Assembly: GCA_020747015.1 (NCBI GenBank)
Contig: JAGTJM010000059.1
Location: 1-64,000, forward strand
From: Pyrenochaeta sp. MPI-SDFR-AT-0127
Taxonomy: Eukaryota > Ascomycota > Dothideomycetes > Pleosporales > Cucurbitariaceae
Direction: 5' to 3'
Length of the DNA: 64,000 nucleotides
Part shown: positions 1 to 11,756 of the stretch, in pieces
How the letters are laid out: the number at the start of each line of letters is the position of its first letter
Position numbering within the stretch: position 1 is the stretch's first letter
The notes under the pieces: generated by a model
Database searches by the model: none
What the model saw: the letters and a program-made list of their open reading frames with translations, nothing else
Told to the model about the DNA's origin: nothing
Made by a program: the position numbers and the translations under genes

Positions 1-459
1 TATGTCGAAATACCACTGCCGCTTCATTTCCACTTCGCATGCTCAGACCACCACGTGGCGAGTTCTCAGAATGATTGACAGGACGCCGTGGGATTAGGCC
101 ATATACACGTCTCGCGATTCAGTACCATTCAACCAAGGCAGCTATGTATAGCTGAACTCTAGCCTTAATAGTGTTGCAGACGACAACTTCTACTTCGTGG
201 CGTAAATCAGGCGTCCGCCACGGCAATCCTCTTGGAGCTGAATCCCACTACAGCTGACGACAATACTGACGTGAGCAGTATGAATCATGAAAATGATTCC
301 CCCTTGAACGTATCAGGGAAAGTGTTGTTTAACTGCGAAGACCGAGATCTTATAAATAAGACCTGTAGCTGAGTATTCCAGAGATTCGGATCATACTGAG
401 CTACTCTTGTATCTTCCAACACTCGCTATTTCTACACTTCTTTGCGATCATTTTCCGCC
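1..459. other. Intergenic, upstream of the flavoprotein oxidase
   Basis: I see no gene here. The last stretch contains a TATA-like element (tataaataag, about 351-360) roughly 100 bases before the start codon at 460, so it probably serves as the promoter of the oxidase. Confidence 0.5.
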
Positions 460-2131
460 ATGTTTTTTCTCTCCAACAGCGCGGTGGCCTTGTCGGTCAT
501 CTTGTCAGCGGGTATTGCAGTCGCACAGACGTCAGAGCAGCAAATCACCAATGACTTCCGTGGAAACCTCTCTCAGGAGGCAGAAATATACTTGGCTTCG
601 GATGCCAATTGGCAGACTGAAACAATTCAACGATGGACAATATTTCAACCCTCGAACCCGGTATACGTGGCAGCAATCAAACCCGTCACAGCAGAAGACG
701 TGTCTGCCATTGTTAGTACTTGTCTATTTCTGTCTTTCTCTCCTTGCACGTAAAGACCACTAATCAGATTTAGGTGAAAATTGCTGCACAACGCAATATC
801 TCCTACCTGGCTACAGGTGGAGGTCATGGGCTCCCCATATCTCTTGGCCAAGTTGACGATGGAATCTCCATTGATCTGAGCAACTTCAAAACTGTCGATA
901 TGGACACCAATTCTGAGACGGTGACTGTTGGAGGAGGTGCTCTCTTCAGCGATGTGATCCCCCCAGTTCTCAATGCGGGATATGAGATTGGTATACTGAT
1001 TCCAAATACACAGCTTGATTACGCAAACTGACTCTCGATGTTATAGTAACTGGAGCTTGTTCATGCGTGGGTATGACAGGTGCCACTGTTGGTGGGGGCG
1101 TCGCTCGCCTTCAAGGTCTGCACGGTCTAATTGCCGACACTGTGGTGTCCTACAAGCTTGTCACCGCAGCCGGAGACATCGTCACAGCGTCCGATTCCCA
1201 GAACGCGGATCTATTCTGGGCCATGCGAGGTGCCGGTCAGAACTTTGCAATCGTACTTGAAACTACTTATAAGATTTTCAAAGCGACCAACGGCGGCAAG
1301 GCTCTAAACGTCGACCTGATCTTCCCCGCCAGCGCCAATGCTACGCACTGGAAACTTATCAAGAAGTTGTCCATCGACATGCCCGCTGAACTCTCTATGT
1401 TTACGGGTATCCAGTACAGCGATCAGTACGGTGGGCTCAGCCTTTTGTTCAACGCGGTCTACTATGGGCCCGAGAGCACAGGGCGTCGGCTCCTTGCGCC
1501 TATCATCGCCAACAACCCTCTCGTAACAGAAATCAACTACATCAACGCCATTGACGTCATTCCTACTTCGCTTTTTGGACGCTTCAACGATCCAATGTGT
1601 AAGAAGAGTAACCACGTCAGCACCTATACAGTTGGCCTCAAGCAGATCGACATACCCACCGTCAATACCCTGTTCCACGACATGGCTGATTTTTGGGGAA
1701 AGTACCCTCAAACAAGAGGCAGCACAATTTACTACGAAACACTTCCGGTCCAGGCTGTAAAGGCCGTCCCGTCCGGCTCCAACTCGTACCCGAGTTCACA
1801 TCGCGAGATCGAGACGCATGTGTGAGTTATTTTTTATTCCTAGGTTTCTGCATCTCTATCTAAGAACTATCTGACTCGTGACTGTAGACTCATGACATAC
1901 AACTACAACGACGCAAGTATCGATGCGGCCGTGAGCGACTTTGCCGACGCCAGCCGCCAAAAGCTCGTCAAGACCAGTGGCTTTCCGGAGCTAGAGCTGT
2001 ACACGACTTATGCCCATGGTGACGAAGGCGCCCAAGCCTGGTATCGCGACAGTCTTCCTCGACTTCAAGCACTGAAGAAGAAGTATGACCCGGAGAACAG
2101 GTTCCGTTTCTTCAATCCCATTGTTGCTTAG
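460..2131 (+). CDS. Secreted FAD-linked oxidoreductase, berberine-bridge-enzyme (BBE) type
   Basis: Four exons: 460-711, 774-990, 1047-1821 and 1888-2131, giving 495 residues; every intron has GT..AG ends and all phases match. The ATG at 460 starts a hydrophobic signal peptide ending near AVAQ. The protein then has the PCMH-type FAD domain: a GGGHG motif with His102, which aligns with the 8-alpha-histidyl FAD attachment site, and ACSCVG with Cys161, which aligns with the second (6-S-cysteinyl) site. A glycine-rich GATVGGGVARLQG motif follows. The C-terminus (YDPENRFRFFNPI) is the typical BBE tail. Members of this family oxidise sugars, alkaloids or polyketides with oxygen, usually outside the cell or in the secretory pathway. 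The substrate cannot be read from the sequence. Its position 5.8 kb from the polyketide cluster, behind a repeat island, makes a cluster role possible but unproven. Confidence 0.88.
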
Positions 2132-2854
2132 ATAGCTTCCTTATGTCGCTTCTTATTTTTTTTCCACGCTGTCGTTTTCGTACACTTTGATTGCGACTTT
2201 GAAGAATTTCACAAGTACGTTTTAGATATGCAATCTGTATAATCTAGACAGAGGGCGACCAAGTCTATCAGACATTTCAAATACTTACATGGTCAGATGA
2301 CTTAATCTAACTACTTAATGATTATTGTGAATTAATTTTCATTTGTCCTCGATTATACGCTACGTCATTGTCCCATCTGTGAATAGACATCAAAGCAGGG
2401 TCCAGGTGATGAGATGCTGACTTCTACTAGGTGAAGTCAAAGCGGCTAAATTTAGTAACGCTTGCTCTGAATCATTAATTACAAAAATACTTGCCATCTT
2501 AATCAAGTCAAGGAAATGAGAAATGTCAATACATGGAAAGAGCCTCGGCCTCAATTTCAATTTAGACTATTGAGTGGAGTTGACCCGAAAAAGAAGTCAC
2601 CGGCAAAGAAGTGCCCGCTAGCGTGCACATGCTAAGAATATCTAACTGCAGGGGTACAGGCGACGTGATAACAGGCAGCATCACTGCGCGATTGCTGCGC
2701 ACTCGGCATGCAAACTATTCGTTCGTTTCAAAAGACTCACGAGACGCGATGTGGCCAAGTGACTTGTTGACAGGCGTGTTTTTATCTAGCCTAAATGTAT
2801 CCGGTAAGCATACCAATCCCATACCAGACCTCGGATAGACGTCATGACGACTGA
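2132..2854. other. Intergenic, AT-rich
   Basis: No convincing gene. The reading frame at 2611-2838 has no recognisable family and no splice link to the SGNH hydrolase downstream. A missing first exon of that hydrolase, if it exists, would have to lie here. Confidence 0.4.
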
Positions 2855-3625
2855 ATTAAGCCAGAGCAAGCGCGTGGATTTGCAACCCCCCCAACTGTCG
2901 TCGCTTCCATCAGCAATGGCGCCCCTCTCCGTGTGCTCGCCCTAGGGGATTCCATCACTTACGGCTACAATGACGCCACCGGCAATTCATACCGGCGGGA
3001 TCTAGCCTGCCTGCTATGGACCGGTGGCAACCCAATCAGCATGATTGGGTCGGTCAAAAACGGGGACTGGGACAACAACGAGAGCGACTCCTTCATCTAC
3101 CATACTATCGACGATATCCTAGATGCCGGCACTCCCGAGCTTACCCGGGACACTGCGAAGCCCAACATCGTCACACTCCACGCTGGTACCGTCAACTTTG
3201 TACTAGGCAAGAATGTAACAAATGCACCAGACCGGCTGGGAAACCTCATTGATTTCATCACGAGCAACAACCCGTCGGCACTACTAGTCGTGGCCCAGCT
3301 GATACCAAACACGAAGACAAATGTAAGCGCTTACATTGATTGGTACAACGGGGAGATTGTGCCTGTGGTGGCGAGTCGAGCAAGAGAAGGGAAAAAGGTG
3401 ATTCTTACATCGATGCATGGTGTGACTACGAAGCATGTTCCTGACCACTCGCATCCTGACGAAGCGGGTTCACGGATAATGGCGCAGCGGTTTTACGAGG
3501 CTATTGTGGAAGGAAGCCGGAGAGGTCTTGTAAGTGCGGCAGAGGATTCATTCGAGGATCGTGGTGCGTCGTCCGTATCACCGTCTGGTAAGTGCAATGA
3601 GTTGAGAGGCGACAATGAAGAGTGA
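2855..3625 (+). CDS. SGNH/GDSL-type hydrolase, 5' end unresolved
   Basis: The frame is open from 2855 to the stop at 3625 but contains no plausible ATG before the first family motif. Block I is GDSITYG with the nucleophile Ser, just after NGAPLRVLAL. The catalytic Asp-His pair is in DHSHPDEAGSRIMA, the expected block V. Block III reads HAGTVNF, where many relatives have HxGTND, so an oxyanion-hole position is shifted. Relatives are secreted carbohydrate or lipid esterases of about 230-250 residues with a signal peptide; here the signal-peptide exon was not found. Either an upstream exon is spliced to the AG at about 2860, or the gene has lost its 5' end and is a pseudogene. The tail after residue 200 of the frame is low-complexity and looks degenerate. 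Confidence 0.6.
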   Translation: MKPEQARGFATPPTVVASISNGAPLRVLALGDSITYGYNDATGNSYRRDLACLLWTGGNPISMIGSVKNGDWDNNESDSFIYHTIDDILDAGTPELTRDTAKPNIVTLHAGTVNFVLGKNVTNAPDRLGNLIDFITSNNPSALLVVAQLIPNTKTNVSAYIDWYNGEIVPVVASRAREGKKVILTSMHGVTTKHVPDHSHPDEAGSRIMAQRFYEAIVEGSRRGLVSAAEDSFEDRGASSVSPSGKCNELRGDNEE

Positions 3626-4900
3626 TTAGAGGGCGAGGTTCGAGACCAGCCCGTAGCCTTTATTTAAATTGCTATTTTCAAGTCAAATCTACTCTTGGCA
3701 TACACCCAACTAGGTCAGTTGGTTTTGGCCCATTACATCAGCAGAATCATACGCGGCTCAACTTCGGCTCAATCATGCTCAGCCTAAATCACGCTTACTC
3801 GGGCTTGCTCATGATCAAAATCATGGTGTCTCAGGCTACTCATGCTCGACTCATTTTTAGTTCCTTGTCCTGATTCCAAATAGCGACAGACAAAGAAGGT
3901 GCGGTCTGGGTCCTTAATGAGCGCAACGCGAAAGCCGTAGAGGTATACCCAGCTCTTTTTCTGCCTCTGCGTAGCCAACGGCTTACAGTATTAAGGCAAA
4001 CGTGACTAATTAATCCCCTCAAAGTCGTCTGCAAAGCGCTCATCAAAGCTCTTACTACTATTATTATTATCTTCTGACGTAGCTATTGTTGCAGCCTTAC
4101 TGCCCCCAATAGACGTGACGATCGCAACGTTAGGCTGAGACTCGCGCAACTGCGACTCAGAGGTGGGTGGCTTAGTAGCCTAAGACGCGGCAATCGTCAG
4201 TGCTTTGCGCGGTAATAGACGCTGAGATAGTTACTAGGTCGTATTAACGTCGACAGGCTAGGACTCGATACTACAAGCAGCGACCCTTAGGCGCTTATTC
4301 AGGACAGCAGCGCTGTTACGGGGACGTTTAGGGGCTTTATTAAGCGGCATAGCAACAATAGGGGCGCAAAAAAACACTAAGTAACCGTCTATATAGGTAA
4401 AGGCGACAGTATAGGTAGATGACGCGTAAGATAGACGCGTAAGATAGACGCGTAAAGTAGCTTTAGGTACGTAGCTGAGATACTTACTAAGCCAATTATA
4501 ATACTAGGAAAGTATCGCGAGATCGCTCGTACAGCAAACGCAATAGCCTTATTAAAATCGAAGTTAAAATATGTTACTGAACACTCCCGCAACACTAAAA
4601 CATTAAGCTAATTAAGCCGACCAATTAAGCTTCGTATCAAGGCTTAATTTAATTGCAAAAATACTAGGACGAGGCTTGGATTAATCGAATTGACGATCGT
4701 TAAGCCAATCAATTAAGTACTTGATTGTAGCTTAATTGTTAACATCTCTAGTTCCGCTTCGGTTCCTCGAAGAATTCTGGTGGGAGTAGATGCTAGTACG
4801 TGAAAATACTTTGAAGTATCTCTAAATTCATTGGCCCTGTACCCAAGGCGCTTGGTGGTGCGTGCGATGCGTAAGCTCACATCCTCTTTACCATTTAAAC
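3626..4900. repeat. Degenerate repeat-like DNA at the edge of the RIP island
   Basis: No intact gene. The stretch is full of in-frame stops on both strands and becomes progressively poorer in CpA and TpG toward the right. The minus strand near 4350 looks like the start of a decayed coding sequence (MPLNKAPKRPRNS-like), but I cannot assign a family. It is probably the less mutated flank of a dead mobile element. Confidence 0.45.
4421..4455. repeat. 13-bp tandem repeat, about 2.7 copies
   Basis: The unit gacgcgtaagata is repeated twice in full (4421-4433 and 4434-4446), followed by a partial copy. It lies inside the decayed repeat flank. Confidence 0.8.
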
Positions 4901-6149
4901 AGCCAATAGCATAAATTATAAATTAGATCCCCCGCAATTCGATGAGAATATAGACGCAGCCGTTAATAACTAGCTTATTATCAGCGTTAACGCTAAGAAC
5001 TCTAAAATTTGCAAGCGAGTTATTAAAGGGTAGAGTAATTTTATAAGTTAGGAATTTAGTCTAGCCGTTAATAATAACTTCTTTATAATTAAGCCCCTTT
5101 ATAGGCTCTATAGTAGAAAGATCCTTATCTAACTTAAGAATTATAAGGTTTATTTCCTATTTTCGTTAGATAGCTAAGGGATATAGTATAGTATAGATAA
5201 TATAACGTCTAGAACCCGCGCGCCCTTTTCTATAATAACTAAGATATATTAAGGTTTATTAGTTTTACCCTCGATAGTATTAGGTAGGTTCTAAGGTAGG
5301 CCGTAATTAAATTAGAAATCCTAAATAGTACTACGTATATATAGCTATTACTTAAGGCTATCTAGTATATCCTTACTACTTACTATTAAAAGGGGGTTTT
5401 AGTGTCCTTAGTAGAGTAGCTATAATATAAAGTAGCTAGTATTACTAAGGAGCCCTTTCTTAGTAAGCTTCTAGATTAGAGTAAGTAGAGATAGATAAGT
5501 TAGTTAAAGTAGTTCTAAGTATTAAATAGTAGTATTTAATAATAACTTAAGGTTAATTATAATATACTATAAGAGTATATTATTCTTATCTATATATATA
5601 ATATACTTATTACGCTTATAGCGTATATAGTAAGCGCTTATCCTTAGCCTAGTAAGTAGTTACGTGCCTAGGGCCTTATCTCGTATTAGCGCCTATAGTA
5701 GTATCTATAGTTAGTCTAGGGCGCTCCCTTTAGGTGCGTCCTTACTCCTAAAACTAGAATCGTAACACTCTAGCGCGTATAGAGCTTAAGAGTCTACTTA
5801 ATAAAGTTATTAACCTAGTTCTTACTAATAGGCTTACTATCGCGTATATATAATAGACTATTAGCTATTACTTAAATATTAGCCTTCGTAGGCGTAAATC
5901 CTCTTCTAGCTTATCTAGGCGTTTTAAGTTCGCCTTATAGTCGCGTCGCTAGCGCGCTCTAAGATATTAGGTACTAAGAATACTTTAAGGAACGTTATAG
6001 ATTATAGTAGTATATCTCTAGCTTTAAATATATTTAGAATAAATATTAGATAAGGTAAGCTATAAGTCTAATTTAGTATAAGAAGATTAGATAGAGTATT
6101 ATTAAGATATTTTACGTTCTTATCTTAACATTAACGCGCTAGTAGGGTA

Positions 6150-6198
6150 TAGCTAGCTCGCTTAGGTAGCTAGCTCGCTTAGGTAGCTAGCTCGCTTA
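6150..6198. repeat. 17-bp tandem repeat, about 2.9 copies
   Basis: The unit tagctagctcgcttagg is repeated almost three times inside the RIP island. The copies are identical, so the duplication is probably younger than the mutation of the surrounding DNA, or the copies were mutated identically. Confidence 0.8.
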
Positions 6199-7335
6199 TA
6201 AACTATATTATATATAATTATTCTAGTAAAATTCTAGCTTATAGTATTTTAAATTAATATACTTTATACCTAGAACTTTAGTTATAGTAAGTTATCTTAC
6301 TCTTAGATCCTTACTACTATCTATATAGAGACTAACTATAGAAATAGTCCTAGTATAGTAGTAGGTTAATTAGAAAGTAAGGTCTAGAAGGAATTAGGTT
6401 ATATATATACTAGCTAGCCTAATATACTATATACTATATATATAAGATTATACTACTTTCTTAGAATATTCTCTATACTTTATAGATAAAATCTACCTTT
6501 AAATAGTAGGTAATATTCCTAGTCTCTATAATAGCTAGATTATATAGTATAATAAGTACTAAGTTATATAGTAATAGTAGCGTAGATTATACTACTAACT
6601 TATTAGATTATATAAATACTAATAGTATATACTCTTAATAAATTAATATCTAGTTTTTAGCTAAGTTAAAAGTCTAAATATACTAGGAATAATAAGCTAC
6701 CTACTTTAGCGTTATATAATAAGTCTTTATAGAGATACTAGAACTTCTTATACCTATTTAGCTTATATAAATAATACTATTATTCTATTATTATATTATA
6801 TTCTAGAGCCCTACTAGTACTAGCTATCTATACTATACTTATTATATATTATACGCTACTTATATTATAATCTAGGTAGTAAAGAGATACTATATAGAAT
6901 AATATCCTACTATTTCTCCTTATAGTAAGTATAATATAACTCTATATAGTATAGCCTACTTATTATAGTTACTTATAGTCTTCTTAAGTACTACTAATCT
7001 ACTTTCTATAGTAGCTTTATTCTCTAATTAGGTATCTCTAGCTTATTACTAGGTATATTATTAAGGGCTTATAATAACTTAAGCCTTACTTTAAAATAAT
7101 AATAGATTACCTATAATATATAGCTTTAGCTCGTTTATAGGTACTCTATTAAGTAAGTTACTAGTCTATAAGATACTCTCTAATAGTAGTAGTAGATTCT
7201 ATACTTCTTCTTTAGTAATATTTTATTCTATATAGCTCTCTTAATTCTTTAGTAGCTATCTATTAACCTACTCTATATTATCCATCTAGTAGTAGTATTT
7301 ATAGAATAGGCTAATCTTACTATAAAGTTAGTAAG

Positions 7336-7410
<75 letters not shown>

Positions 7411-7411
7411 T
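7336..7411. repeat. (CTA)n microsatellite, about 25 units
   Basis: An uninterrupted run of the trinucleotide CTA (TAG on the other strand) inside the RIP island. The repeat itself lacks CpA and TpG. It is exactly what RIP would make from a (CTG/CAG)n tract, so it may be a converted CAG repeat rather than a primary CTA expansion. Confidence 0.95.
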
Positions 7412-7949
7412 TAAGAGGCTTTAGATAATAGTTTAGTAAGCTAATAGTCTATTAATATAGAGTCTCTTTATAACTTAAGATATAAATAAAGTTAGATATT
7501 TAGAACTCTTTTAACTCTACTTTTAAGTATAGTCTATACTAAGTTTATATATAAAAATTATAAAGATTATTACTAGTAGCTAAATACGCGTATATAGGAC
7601 TATAGATAAAAGGAAAGTATTACTAGTATAGGGGTTAAATAGCTAAGCTATAGAAGATTATATTCTAAAAATAGGACTAGTTAGTCCCTAATACCTTATA
7701 TGCCTATAGACTAATAGGGCCTAAATTTAGACCCTCTTTATACTACTTAGGGAGGAAATTAGGTATAATTATACTAGCTTATGCTAGCTTACAGCGAGCT
7801 TAGGCTTATACAGCTATAACTTAAGCTGCTTACTTATAGCTCACGTTACACCCCTGCGTAACTTAAGATCAAATCTGGAAAAAGCTTTGTATGAGAGTAG
7901 ATTTCACTTAATTGTTTAGCGCTATTGTAGACACTCATATCTTGGACGT

Positions 7950-9719
7950 CTAGAGACCATTTCCCTCATGATGATGCGCAAACTGGTCTAGAGCCGTGCG
8001 AAGACGTTCTTCAACGGACCGCAACCAATCATCCTCTTCCCATTTGGTTTTGCCGTACACATGCTTGAGCGCGGCTCGAATCAGATATGGCAGACTCGGA
8101 GCTATGCATAATGCAGTGCATGTTTTATGCGCCACGACAATATCGAGAACGATGTTAATAGCGGTGTTCAGAGCAGCGTGTGACTTGCAACAATCCTGCT
8201 GAGGTTGGCTTCTTTCGACAGCAAGACCTGCTTGCAGGACAAGTATTCGCCAGTGAAGAGCAAACAGCGCTCTGTCCATTGTTCTCAGTATATATATATT
8301 CAAATCGCGTGGCAAAGCACAGCCGGACGGAACCAATTAACTGACCTGATGGTGATTGCAATCGCCTCACAAAACTTTTCTTGTCCAGCACTGCACTGCT
8401 GCATAAGCGCCACAAGGAAGGATTGTAGTGTAGCATCTAAACCCTGAAGCTGGAACAGCTGGCTATTGACATTAGAAATGTCAGAGGCTTTGGTGACTTG
8501 GTCAAGAAGCCATGCAGCTTGAGCAGCACGACCAAAACCATCGACATCAACAGCGGTCAGATAGGAGACGGGTACGTGGGGGGAAGTTTCGACGCCAAGG
8601 AGGTCATCTCGTTCCAGTAAGCTAGGATCGAGAGGGAGACGCGCATCTCCACTTGAAATAGATGCCAGTAGCGGTTGCTCAGTGACAGTGATATCACAGA
8701 AGAAGGTCCTGCGCAGATCAGTCTTTGTAAGCGGTTGTGAGAAGAGCAAGAGTGTACCGTTCCGAGATGATGATACCCCACCATGTGTTGGCTGCCTCCT
8801 GAGTTTGAAGCTTGTAGGCCAGGGCGGAAGAGGCTTCGTCTATGGGTCGCCAAGGCGGCTGTTTTGACGGCTGGTTGCATACGTGGATGCGGGCTGCGTA
8901 GGCCATGCGGGTACAGCCGGATATGGAGGCGAAGGCCTTATCTGGACGACCGCTGACATATTCATAGACTGCCAGCAACAAGCCAGCCTGTATCAGGTAG
9001 AGGGATGGCGGACACTGTGCCTGGACCTGCGCAAACAGGGCCGTGGCAGTAAGATGGAGTAAATGATAATCGACCTGCGAGGAGTTTCGGAAGCGGGCAT
9101 GGGCGCGTCGCTCGACGGCTGGGCAGGAATGGACTAGACACATTGCCAAAAGAAGGACGGAGAACCCAGCCGACGGGGTGGCACCCGGAGCGATAAGATC
9201 CTGCTGGAAGCGTGCACGGGAGATGACGGGCAGATAGCGATGGATGCCCTCGAAATAGCGGGAGCTGACATCGTCGACGAAGAGGCCCGCGGCGCGGATG
9301 GAGCGCTGGACGAGGGAATGAAGAGTTGTCTCCGACGCCGCGGAACTGCCTGCCGGGACCGTGAAGCAGTGCAGCGGGCGCGTAGACTGGGGAGCTGCTG
9401 CAATTGGAAGATCTTGTTGCCGTAGGCCGAGGGGAGGAGTGGCTGCAACGTCATTGTATCCGCACCGCAGCCCCTTCCTGCTCGTCTTAGATGAGGCCAG
9501 GCGAACCAGTGCAGGCGATGGCGAGGGTTCTTACCGTACGCAGAAGCTGCAGCGTGGAAGTGCTTTGTTGCACTTTTTCTTGCGGGCCTTGCAGGTGGCG
9601 CACACCTGGGCGGCGCAGGCCTGACGTGCAGGGCGGGTTTGGGAGCTGTCGGCAGCGGCCGCCTCGCCAGGGTCGGCACTGGAGCCGCGCAGGGAGGGAG
9701 ATGGATAGAAGGCCGACAT
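7950..9719 (-). CDS. Zn2Cys6 transcription factor with fungal-specific middle homology domain
   Basis: Four exons on the minus strand: 9719-9535, 9477-8758, 8708-8346 and 8271-7950, giving 529 residues. The joins are supported by frame and family sequence. The first intron splits the zinc cluster, CATCKARKKKC..CSFCVR|KGLRC, and the join restores the six Cys spacing (CX2CX6CX6CX2CX6C). The fungal TF middle domain follows, with VSSRYFEGIHRYLPVIS, LLLAVYEYVSGRP and NTWWGIIISER|TFFCD at the second splice. Such proteins are nuclear regulators that bind CGG half-sites. I chose the ATG at 9719, 43 residues before the first zinc ligand; an in-frame ATG at 9920 is possible. It is divergent from a second zinc-cluster regulator at 10558 and sits at the edge of the polyketide cluster, so it is a candidate pathway regulator. 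Confidence 0.85.
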
Positions 9720-10557
9720 GGCAGATGGCAGCAGGTGTCGAGTGTGCAGACGTCGGGTTTTAGCGTTGGGGGTTAGCGGCGGCCGCCTCGAGGAGCCGTC
9801 AGTGGCGACAAATGACAATGTGGGTCGTTTCTTTGTTAGTGGATGGAAATAGCGACCGTGAAACAATATCCCGTGTTGCGCTAGATGGCACGCATCGCTG
9901 CTCTCATATGGGCCTGCACACATATCATGGATTGGATTTCGTGCGCAGCGATTCTGCACACATTCACCCACGCTAAGCCCAATATGGATCTATACACACA
10001 CATGCGTTAAACTGGTTTCAGCCAGCGCAGTCAGGCGACCTTCCTCCTGGTCCTTCACCGGGTCGTTATCTCCGCCGACTGCCACATGGCGACGATAAAT
10101 AACAACTGCCAAATGCCACGAATGCTGAGCGGCCCTGGTCAGCGGCCCGCTAGCGGCATGCTAAGGCGGGAGGCTGCTGTGATGGGCACGTTACCCGGGA
10201 CACCCCCACTTGCCCCCCACGATTAGCGGCCGCCCATTGGCGTGAACGATGCCTGGGTTCGTCTGCAGCACCCAGAGAAAGCGGCATCTGTGTTTGCGTT
10301 GGGACTGAGTGCAATGTAGATGCAATGATGCAATGATGCAATGATGCAATGTAGACCCGCCCTCAACAGCGCTACCCCCAACCGTCACCCGTCCCTTCCT
10401 CTTCCCTCGACGGCGTCCGTGCAGAGACGCGTGCTAGCCGTCTTTGGCGTAGTGGCCGTTGGAGAACGGGAGAGCCGAGCAGGTACAGCCTCCGACGCAA
10501 CCCCTGCAAGTCGCTGGACATCAGTCAAGCAATCCCTAAGTTTTGGACACCGCAAGC
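9720..10557. promoter_or_regulatory. Divergent promoter region between two regulators
   Basis: This GC-rich intergenic region separates the divergent start codons at 9719 and 10558. It holds an ATTGG (inverted CCAAT) box near 10234 and four tandem copies of atgcaatg at 10320-10351. Overlapping frames on the minus strand here have no family match. Confidence 0.5.
10320..10351. repeat. 8-bp tandem repeat, 4 copies
   Basis: The unit atgcaatg is repeated four times exactly, with a further partial copy just upstream, inside the promoter shared by the two zinc-cluster regulators. Confidence 0.85.
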
Positions 10558-11756
10558 ATGGAGCAAATTGTCTTCGACAACTGTTCATCCAACAACCAAA
10601 CCTGGTCACTGGACCGTTTTCAATCCTCCAGGTCGACGGCACGGCTACGCTCTGCTTGCAATGCGTGTCACGAGGCTAAAACAAAGTGCTCTGGCGGTGT
10701 CACATGCTTCGCCTGTCAGCTGGCAGGCCTTCAGTGCAACTACAGTCGCATTAGCCGGCTAGGACGACCTAAAGGAAGCAAGAACAAACGCACTCTGCGA
10801 CAGCAAATCGAGCACGACAGCGGGGAGAACCATCGCCGCAATGACTCGCAACCTCCGAGACCCCAAGAACCCCACCAAGCAAAAACAAAGGGCTCCAGCG
10901 ATCGATTCACTTGGGCCTCTGATCTCGACCACGCCTTCGACCCCACGTTTGCGAGCAGCTACGCCGACAATGCCTTGGATGGCCTGCTCTACCCAGACCT
11001 GAACTCTCTCATAGACAAATCCAATACCAAAACTGCCAACCCAGCACAGGCAGACATCACCGAGTATGGCCTCGATTCCCTCTTCGCAAATGTATGCAAG
11101 CATGCCATTGCCGTCCTGTCATGGCATGATTGCTGACGGCTTGTGACTACTAGAACCCACCTTCTACACTCACCCCGCCTCCTTACTTCACCCAAACTAT
11201 CGAAAACCAACCACACTCCACTATACCACTCCCTGATTATGTCACCAACACATCCATCAGTCCACCCTCTGATCACTCCATATCGTCATGCTCTCATTCT
11301 TCACACACGGCGCCCCTTCACTCTGCTTGTACCTGTCTTCAACAGCAGGTCAAACTAGTCTACCAACTAGGAAACCTACAAGATTTGCCCACCCTCGACC
11401 GTGTCCTTGGGAGTGTCGAACTGGCCCAAGAGCCATGGGAAAATCTGATGCGGTGCGCCCGGTGTCATAGCCCGGATAACCAAAAGGAGGTTTTTCTTCT
11501 CTTCGCCACGAGCATCCGTATCATCCAGTCTTCACTAAAGAAACTGGAACCAGAATCCTTCGGTGCAGACGCCCCGCTAAATACAACTACTTGCCAGCCT
11601 GCCCTAGACACTTCAAATACAAATGTATTGGTGGGCAGCTTCACTCTGACAGGTAAGGCAAAGACTGAAGTCATTGCCGTGGTAATTCAGAGAGCTCTGA
11701 AAGTCGTCACCTCTGCTTCTCTTCATTTGAGAGATCGCGTTGGCATGAAAAACTAG
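10558..11756 (+). CDS. Zn2Cys6 transcription factor, AflR-like
   Basis: Two exons, 10558-11091 and 11154-11756, giving 378 residues. The zinc cluster is at about residues 36-62 (CNACHEAKTKC..TCFACQLAGLQCNY) and is followed at once by the basic linker RLGRPKGSKNKRTL, a pattern seen in AflR-type regulators of polyketide clusters. The intron (gtatgc..tag) removes an in-frame stop. The second exon continues with Ser/Thr/Pro-rich sequence and then SACTCLQQQVKLVYQLGNLQ and WENLMRCARCH, resembling the C-terminal AflR domain with its paired cysteines. These proteins act in the nucleus and usually switch on their own cluster. It points toward the FAD monooxygenase and PKS and is the best candidate for the pathway-specific activator. 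I chose the ATG at 10558 because frames upstream lack a better start. Confidence 0.87.

Larger units (their letters stand above)
4900..7850. repeat. AT-rich island with extreme RIP signature
   Basis: No open frame of useful length exists on either strand. The sequence is built almost only from TA, AT, AG, CT and TT steps; CpA and TpG are nearly absent, while some CpG remain. In the sampled lines 6001-6060 and 6841-6900 there is no CA or TG dinucleotide at all, and 12 of 60 bases are G or C in each. This is the pattern expected when repeat-induced point mutation converts CpA to TpA on both strands to near completion. The original element can no longer be identified. Confidence 0.85.

Noticed and set aside
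7336..7411. Regularly spaced repeat considered as a CRISPR array
   Set aside because: It is a pure trinucleotide microsatellite in eukaryotic DNA with no spacers.
9134..9679. 181-codon minus-strand frame with Arg/Pro-rich protein
   Set aside because: It overlaps exon 2 of the zinc-cluster regulator in another frame; the spliced frame restores the zinc ligands and the middle domain, this one does not.
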